This document shows, piece after piece, positions 59,991 through 64,000 of a stretch of DNA of 64,000 nucleotides. Source of the DNA: Paraclostridium ghonii (lineage in GTDB: Bacteria > Bacillota > Clostridia > Peptostreptococcales > Peptostreptococcaceae); NCBI RefSeq assembly GCF_030815085.1, contig NZ_JAUSWG010000002.1; one strand, given 5' to 3'. How positions within the stretch are numbered: position 1 is the stretch's first letter; the number at the start of each line of letters is the position of its first letter. The notes under the pieces were generated by a model, which saw nothing but the letters and a program-made list of their open reading frames with translations, ran no database searches and was not told the origin of the DNA. Made by a program: the position numbers and the translations under genes.

Positions 59991-61626
59991 ATCTTCTATT
60001 TCCATTTATAAGCATAAAAAATGTTGTTGCGTTTTTGCTTGTGCTAAACTCCCCAGTATTTTTATACTTATCAATTAAATCATTAGATATTAATACAAAA
60101 TCAATATATCCATTTTCATAAAGATTTATATCTGTAGAGCCTTCTTTTACAATCTTTGTATTTATAGACTCCAATTTAACAATTTCTCTATCCCAATAAT
60201 TTTGATTTTTAGTCATAATATAAACATCATCTAATTTCCACTCAGTTAAGGTAAACGGACCATTGTACAATGTTGACCCATTAGTGGTTCCATATTTATC
60301 ACCTTGACTTGTTACAAACTTTTCATTTTGTGGGAAAAATACTGGAAATGACATCAATCTATCAAAATAATTTACAGGCCTGTTAAGTTTTATTTCTAAT
60401 GTGTAGTCATCTAGAGCTTTAACCCCTATATTATCTGCATTTTTTGTCTTTCCTGTGTTATAATCTTGTGCTCCAATAATATCATACATTATAAATCCAT
60501 ATTGAGATGCAGTTTCGGGATTTAAAGTTCTTTTAAATGCATACTCAAAATCATGGGCAGTTACTTTATCTCCATTGTTCCATTTAGAATCTTCTCTTAA
60601 ATTAAAAGTCCATGTTTTTTTATCTTTTGATGATTTCCAACTTTCAGCAATTCCTTTAACTATTTTTCCATCATTATCTACTCTTACAAGTCCTTCCATA
60701 ACATTATTCCCAATACTAAATGATAAAGAATCTGTAGTTTTACTCATATCTAAAGAAAGTATATCGGAATTACTTGTTAAATTCAATTCATCTTTTCCTT
60801 CTGCACTTGCCCATTTATACGCATACTTTGCTCCATAAGGAATTATAGTTATTCCATCTACATAAGGCTTTTCTATATAAGCACTACTCCCTTGAAAAAG
60901 AGGCATTATAAATGCATCACTAAGTAAAATTTCTTCTGCTTTAGCATATTTTTTCCAACTTTCATTAATGTTTGTTGCCTTTTTACCTTCATCCACTAAT
61001 GAATTGTATTCTTTGCTGTCATATCCGCTATTTGCTCCAAATTTTCCATTACTGGTAAATGTCTGCAAAAACGTTAATGGATCTGGGTAATCAGCAACCC
61101 AAGAACTATAAACTAAATCATAATTACCCTCTGCTTCTAATTGTTGCTTTTGCTTTAATGGAACTTGCTTTAATTCTACAGTCAACCCATCTAGATTATT
61201 TTGCAATTGACTTTGAAAAAATTCACCTACTCTTTTACTACTTTCAGCGTCTGATGTTAATACTTCTATTTTAACTTTTTCAAAATCCAAATCATTCTTA
61301 GCTTTTTCCCAATGATTGTTTGCTTCTTTCAAGTCGTATCCATTCCCCATATTTCCAGCAATCTCTCTATAATCTTTACCTTCATCATTTATTGCTAATG
61401 TCTCTGGCGTATAATAGTTTATAGGACTTGAACCATTATTTAAAATTACATCCGTTATTTTATCTTTATCTACTGCCATAGATATTGCGAGCCTTGCATC
61501 TTTATTTTTCAATAGTTCACTAGAATTTATGCTTTTACTATTTTCTTGGGTTCCGCATCCAACTAAAATTGATGTTGACATTAATGTAATTAATGTCATT
61601 GTAGATATATATTTTTTTAATATCAT
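59989..61626 (-). CDS. oligopeptide-binding lipoprotein (OppA-like) with circularly permuted domain order
   Basis: A 545-residue extracytoplasmic peptide-binding protein. Residues 1-24 form a lipoprotein signal (LVGC, lipidated C24). Residues 38-275 are then what is normally the C-terminal half of OppA: LLKNKDARLAISMAVDKDKI, SWVADYPDPLTFLQTF, EEILLSDAFIMPLFQGSSAY and GAKYAYKWAS. Residues 277-545 are the normal N-terminal half: ELNLTSNSDILSLDMSKT, NVMEGLVRVDNDGKI, WTFNLREDSKWNNGD, LYNGPFTLTEW, and it ends TTFFMLINGNRR. In ordinary OppA the last string runs directly into the LLKNKDARL string. Total length is normal and there is a ribosome binding site, start and terminator, so it is not a simple fragment. 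There are no permease or ATPase genes alongside. Confidence 0.9.
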   Translation of the reverse strand: MILKKYISTMTLITLMSTSILVGCGTQENSKSINSSELLKNKDARLAISMAVDKDKITDVILNNGSSPINYYTPETLAINDEGKDYREIAGNMGNGYDLKEANNHWEKAKNDLDFEKVKIEVLTSDAESSKRVGEFFQSQLQNNLDGLTVELKQVPLKQKQQLEAEGNYDLVYSSWVADYPDPLTFLQTFTSNGKFGANSGYDSKEYNSLVDEGKKATNINESWKKYAKAEEILLSDAFIMPLFQGSSAYIEKPYVDGITIIPYGAKYAYKWASAEGKDELNLTSNSDILSLDMSKTTDSLSFSIGNNVMEGLVRVDNDGKIVKGIAESWKSSKDKKTWTFNLREDSKWNNGDKVTAHDFEYAFKRTLNPETASQYGFIMYDIIGAQDYNTGKTKNADNIGVKALDDYTLEIKLNRPVNYFDRLMSFPVFFPQNEKFVTSQGDKYGTTNGSTLYNGPFTLTEWKLDDVYIMTKNQNYWDREIVKLESINTKIVKEGSTDINLYENGYIDFVLISNDLIDKYKNTGEFSTSKNATTFFMLINGNRR

Positions 61627-61726
61627 ATAAATTCGCCTCCATTCTATATATCTTATTAATAAATAAATTATTAGTTACATAATTTTAATCATCATTTTCT
61701 ATCAATATAACCTATTCTTTAAATTT

Positions 61727-61764
61727 AAAGAAAGTGCATATAATCATCCTGCACTTTCTTTATT
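61727..61764 (-). terminator. terminator of rubrerythrin
   Basis: Perfect 12-bp stem AAAGAAAGTGCA/TGCACTTTCTTT, about 65 bases behind the rubrerythrin stop codon. Confidence 0.7.
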
Positions 61765-61828
61765 TATTTAAATTTAATTTTTAGAATGAAAATTTTCCAT
61801 TTCATCTCCTAAAATTCCTACTTATAAT

Positions 61829-62365
61829 TTATATACCATCACATTTTATTTCAAAAAAAGATTTTGGATGTGAGCATACAGGGCATATTTCTAATGCTTT
61901 TTTCCCATTGTGAATATGACCACAGTTCATACATCTCCATGTAACTTCTTCTTCTTTCTTAAACACACTTTTATCTTCTAAATTTTTTATAAGTTCTAAA
62001 TATCTTTCCTCATGCTGTTTTTCTATCTTCCCAACAGATTTAAAAAGATATTCTATATTATCAAATCCTTCTTCTTGAGCTTCCTTTGCAAATCTATAAT
62101 ACATATCTGTCCATTCATAGTTTTCTCCATCAGCTGAATCTGTTAAATTATTTATCGTAGAATTAATTCCATTATTTAATAATTTAAACCATATTTTAGC
62201 ATGTGCCATTTCATTATTTGATGTTTCTTCAAAGTATTGAGCTATCTTATTGTAACCTTCTTTTTTAGCTTGACTTGCATAGTAATTATATTTAGCTGTA
62301 GCCTGAGACTCTCCAGCAAAAGCTATCATCAAGTTTTTAATAGTTTTACTATTTTTTAAATCCAT
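61829..62365 (-). CDS. rubrerythrin
   Basis: A 178-residue protein. The di-iron four-helix bundle has MIAFAGESQATAKYNYYASQAKKEGY and YFEETSNNEMAHAKIWFKLL (E-x-x-x-x-x-H). The second pair is FAKEAQEEGFDNIEYLF and VGKIEKQHEERYLELI. The C-terminal rubredoxin-like domain (residues about 140-178) has CMNCG and CPVCSHP. It reduces hydrogen peroxide using electrons from rubredoxin or ferredoxin. Start ATG follows AAGGAGG. The mRNA leader contains an inverted repeat whose second arm covers part of this ribosome binding site. Confidence 0.96.
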   Translation of the reverse strand: MDLKNSKTIKNLMIAFAGESQATAKYNYYASQAKKEGYNKIAQYFEETSNNEMAHAKIWFKLLNNGINSTINNLTDSADGENYEWTDMYYRFAKEAQEEGFDNIEYLFKSVGKIEKQHEERYLELIKNLEDKSVFKKEEEVTWRCMNCGHIHNGKKALEICPVCSHPKSFFEIKCDGI

Positions 62366-62374
62366 ATTTATCCT

Positions 62375-62414
62375 CCTTAATATTAAGTACTGCTTATTAT
62401 CTTTAATATTAAGG
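62375..62414 (-). promoter_or_regulatory. inverted repeat over the rubrerythrin ribosome binding site
   Basis: CCTTAATATTAA (62375-62386) and TTAATATTAAGG (62403-62414) are perfectly complementary with a 16-base loop. In the minus-strand transcript the 3' arm ends in the AAGG of AAGGAGG. The hairpin could mask translation, or the DNA could be a repressor operator of the peroxide-stress type. Confidence 0.5.
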
Positions 62415-62665
62415 TTTCAATAATATTATTACTAAAAAAGGAAATCTTTTATTTATATGCCTTATAATTTATTTAATATTAATATTTATTGTGCACTTTC
62501 TTTGAACAAATTACATATGTAATGGATGAGGTTGATATAATAATTAAAATAGAAAATAAATTAGATTTCTAGAATATTGCCTAATTATACAAGTTTTTGA
62601 GTGTATTATTGGCCTTATAATAGTATAATGTTATTATATTCTAACTGAGAGTCGAGGTTTTCGTA

Positions 62666-63274
62666 ATGAATGATAGTTTGAAAGAATTGCTAAAGAATTA
62701 TAAACCATATATAAATGGTCATGAAAGTATGAAAAGAGCTTCTGTATTTATACCTATAGTAAAAAAAAACAGTACTAATTTTATAGTATTTGAAGTTAGG
62801 TCAAAAACATTAAGATCTCAACCAAATGAAATATCTTTCCCTGGAGGTATTATCGAAGAAAACGAAACTCCTGTTTGCGCTTGTATTAGAGAAACATGCG
62901 AAGAACTTGGGACTAATGAGTCTAATATCGAAATAATAAGTGAACTTGACTTATTTGTAAATCATTCAGATATAATAATTCACCCATTTGTGGGGTTTAT
63001 ACATAATTTAGAGATTTTAAAACCAAATATAGATGAAGTCGATCATATATTCTTAGTTCCTTTATCTCATTTATTAGAAAATGCTCCTCTACGATATAAA
63101 AATGAAGTTAGAGTCATTCCTAATAAAAATTTCCCATATAATTTAATTCCTAATAAAGAAAGTTATAAGTTTAAATCAGGAAACTACGATTCTTTATTTT
63201 ACAGATATAATGATTATGTCATATGGGGAATAACAGGTAAAATACTTGAAAACTTCCTAAGTTTAATTAAATAA
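62666..63274 (+). CDS. Nudix hydrolase, coenzyme A pyrophosphatase-like
   Basis: A 202-residue protein. The Nudix box lies in FPGGIIEENETPVCACIRETCEELG (consensus G-x5-E-x7-R-E-x2-E-E-x-G). Just before it is RSQPNEISFPGG, the LRSH.GQ.SFPGG-like segment of CoA pyrophosphatases (NudL/YeaB). It would hydrolyse CoA, acetyl-CoA or NADH into 3',5'-ADP and phosphopantetheine-type products. It starts at ATG behind GAGGTTTTCGTA. Single gene with a palindromic terminator behind it. Confidence 0.9.
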   Translation: MNDSLKELLKNYKPYINGHESMKRASVFIPIVKKNSTNFIVFEVRSKTLRSQPNEISFPGGIIEENETPVCACIRETCEELGTNESNIEIISELDLFVNHSDIIIHPFVGFIHNLEILKPNIDEVDHIFLVPLSHLLENAPLRYKNEVRVIPNKNFPYNLIPNKESYKFKSGNYDSLFYRYNDYVIWGITGKILENFLSLIK

Positions 63275-63292
63275 ATCCATTTTTATTATAAC

Positions 63293-63320
63293 AAAAAGGG
63301 ACTCCATATGGAGTCCCTCT
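63293..63320. terminator. bidirectional palindromic terminator
   Basis: A 22-base perfect palindrome (63297-63318) centred on CCATATGG, with A-run on one side and T-rich sequence on the other. It serves the Nudix gene (plus) and the GltD-like gene (minus). Confidence 0.8.
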
Positions 63321-63331
63321 TATTATTTTTA

Positions 63332-64000
63332 TTATAATGTGCAAGCCTTAGACTCTTTATTTTTTAAATAATCATTTATAGCTTTAGCTGCTTTTCTACC
63401 AGCTCCCATAGCAGATATAACTGTGGCAGCTCCTGTAACTGCATCCCCTCCAGCGAAAACTCCATCTCTAGAAGTTACACCGTTATCATCAGCTACTATA
63501 CATTCCCATTTATTTATATCTAACCCTTTTGTAGTAGATGTTATAAGTGGATTTGGAGATGTTCCAAGTGACATTATAACTGTATCTACTTCCATTATAA
63601 ACTCTGAGTTTTCTATAACTTGAGGTCTTCTTCTTCCTGATGCATCAGGTTCCCCTAATTCCATCTTAACACATACCATACCTTTAACTTCACCTTTTTC
63701 ATCAACTAAAATTTCAGTTGGATTTGTTAAAGTATCAAATATTACACCTTCCTCTTTGGCGTGATGTACTTCTTCTAGTCTAGCTGGAAGTTCTGCTTCC
63801 CCTCTTCTATAAACTATATGTGTTTTAGACCCTAGTCTAGCTGCAGTTCTTGCTGCATCCATAGCAACATTTCCTCCACCTACAACTGCAACATTTTTAC
63901 CATTCCTTACTGGAGTCATATATCCTTCTTTGTATGCCTTCATTAAATTAACTCTAGTTAAGAATTCATTTGCAGAACAAACTCCATTTGCATTTTCTCC
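63332..64000 (-). CDS. NADPH-dependent glutamate synthase small-subunit-like oxidoreductase (partial)
   Basis: Only the C-terminal 222 or so residues are visible; the frame is open at the window edge (GENANGVCSANEFLTRVNLMKAYKEGY), so the true start lies outside. The second Rossmann motif KNVAVVGGGNVAMDAARTAARLG, then YRRGEAELPARLEEVHHAKEEGV, VIMSLGTSPNPLI and GVFAGGDAVTGAATVISAMGAGRKAAKAIND, match the GltD/SudA/NfnB family. Candidates are glutamate synthase small subunit or the NADPH subunit of the electron-bifurcating transhydrogenase NfnB. The visible part cannot decide. Confidence 0.9.
   Translation of the reverse strand, partial: GENANGVCSANEFLTRVNLMKAYKEGYMTPVRNGKNVAVVGGGNVAMDAARTAARLGSKTHIVYRRGEAELPARLEEVHHAKEEGVIFDTLTNPTEILVDEKGEVKGMVCVKMELGEPDASGRRRPQVIENSEFIMEVDTVIMSLGTSPNPLITSTTKGLDINKWECIVADDNGVTSRDGVFAGGDAVTGAATVISAMGAGRKAAKAINDYLKNKESKACTL

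Noticed and set aside
59989..61626. Frameshifted or truncated oppA pseudogene
   Set aside because: A single open frame of normal length carries both halves, with signal peptide, ribosome binding site and a terminator directly after the stop. Only the order is unusual. A mis-assembly cannot be excluded from sequence alone.
1..64000. CRISPR array, insertion sequence, prophage or integrase
   Set aside because: No regularly spaced repeats, transposase, integrase or phage structural genes were recognised. The three palindromes lack terminal direct repeats or a transposase.

Overview
The window is a very A+T-rich stretch of a low-GC anaerobic Firmicute, most likely Clostridia and plausibly the Peptostreptococcaceae. 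The signs are the low-GC codon use, GTG and TTG starts behind strong Shine-Dalgarno sequences, two T-box leaders, rubrerythrin plus superoxide dismutase, a mutS-mutL-miaA-hfq row, a Cys/His-rich spore-coat-like protein and a cobalamin-dependent methionine synthase split from its activation domain. I found no rRNA or tRNA genes, CRISPR array, insertion sequence or prophage.

Positions 1-7000 hold a truncated MerR regulator, a large SF1 helicase, a HemN/HemW-like radical SAM protein, a glycosyltransferase-like protein and a YbaK/ProX tRNA-editing protein. Positions 7000-18600 hold the most interesting system. This is a bacterial microcompartment (BMC) locus with three hexameric shell proteins, one pentameric vertex protein and two unrecognised Lys/Asn-rich small proteins. 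They share a gene row with an Ade-family amidohydrolase, a UbiD/UbiX decarboxylase pair, an isochorismatase-fold amidase, a dihydropyrimidinase-like cyclic amidase and a formiminotransferase. A cyclase-family hydrolase and an NCS2 purine permease diverge from the same intergenic region. Together these give one candidate for each step of the classical anaerobic xanthine fermentation known from purinolytic clostridia: xanthine, 4-ureido-5-imidazolecarboxylate, 4-amino-5-imidazolecarboxylate, 4-aminoimidazole, 4-imidazolone, formiminoglycine, then glycine plus formimino-THF. No aldehyde dehydrogenase, PduL or cobalamin enzyme is present, so this is not an ordinary aldehyde metabolosome. Three long palindromic elements punctuate the operon.

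Positions 18700-25300 hold a GltS-type transporter, a YczE-like membrane protein, a VanRS-like two-component system, a DUF2325 protein and a small unknown. Positions 25400-30730 form a methionine operon (an NhaC-type transporter, luxS, a MetH activation domain protein, metH) behind a T-box whose specifier reads ATG. Positions 30780-43300 hold a YgjP-type metallopeptidase, superoxide dismutase, an OPT transporter with a PqqD-like partner, a YuiF-like antiporter, a cold-shock protein, a secreted metallo-beta-lactamase lipoprotein, zinc-ribbon/TM2 and DUF2752 membrane proteins, DegV, tyrS behind a Tyr T-box, UPF0145 and an overlooked 46-residue membrane protein.

Positions 43400-47300 hold two tandem near-identical AbgT transporters duplicated with their promoters and terminators. 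Next come an Mrp/NBP35 ATPase, a two-gene AAA ATPase plus DUF3226/TOPRIM module that may be defensive, a four-domain CoA-disulfide-reductase/rhodanese/TusA/DsrE fusion, hfq with a repetitive Asn-rich tail, miaA, mutL and mutS. The last part holds the Cys/His-rich coat-like protein, an oligopeptide-binding lipoprotein whose two halves are in reversed order (apparent circular permutation), rubrerythrin with a hairpin over its ribosome binding site, a Nudix hydrolase and the end of a GltD-like oxidoreductase running off the window.

All functional statements rest on reading motifs by eye. No database search was possible.
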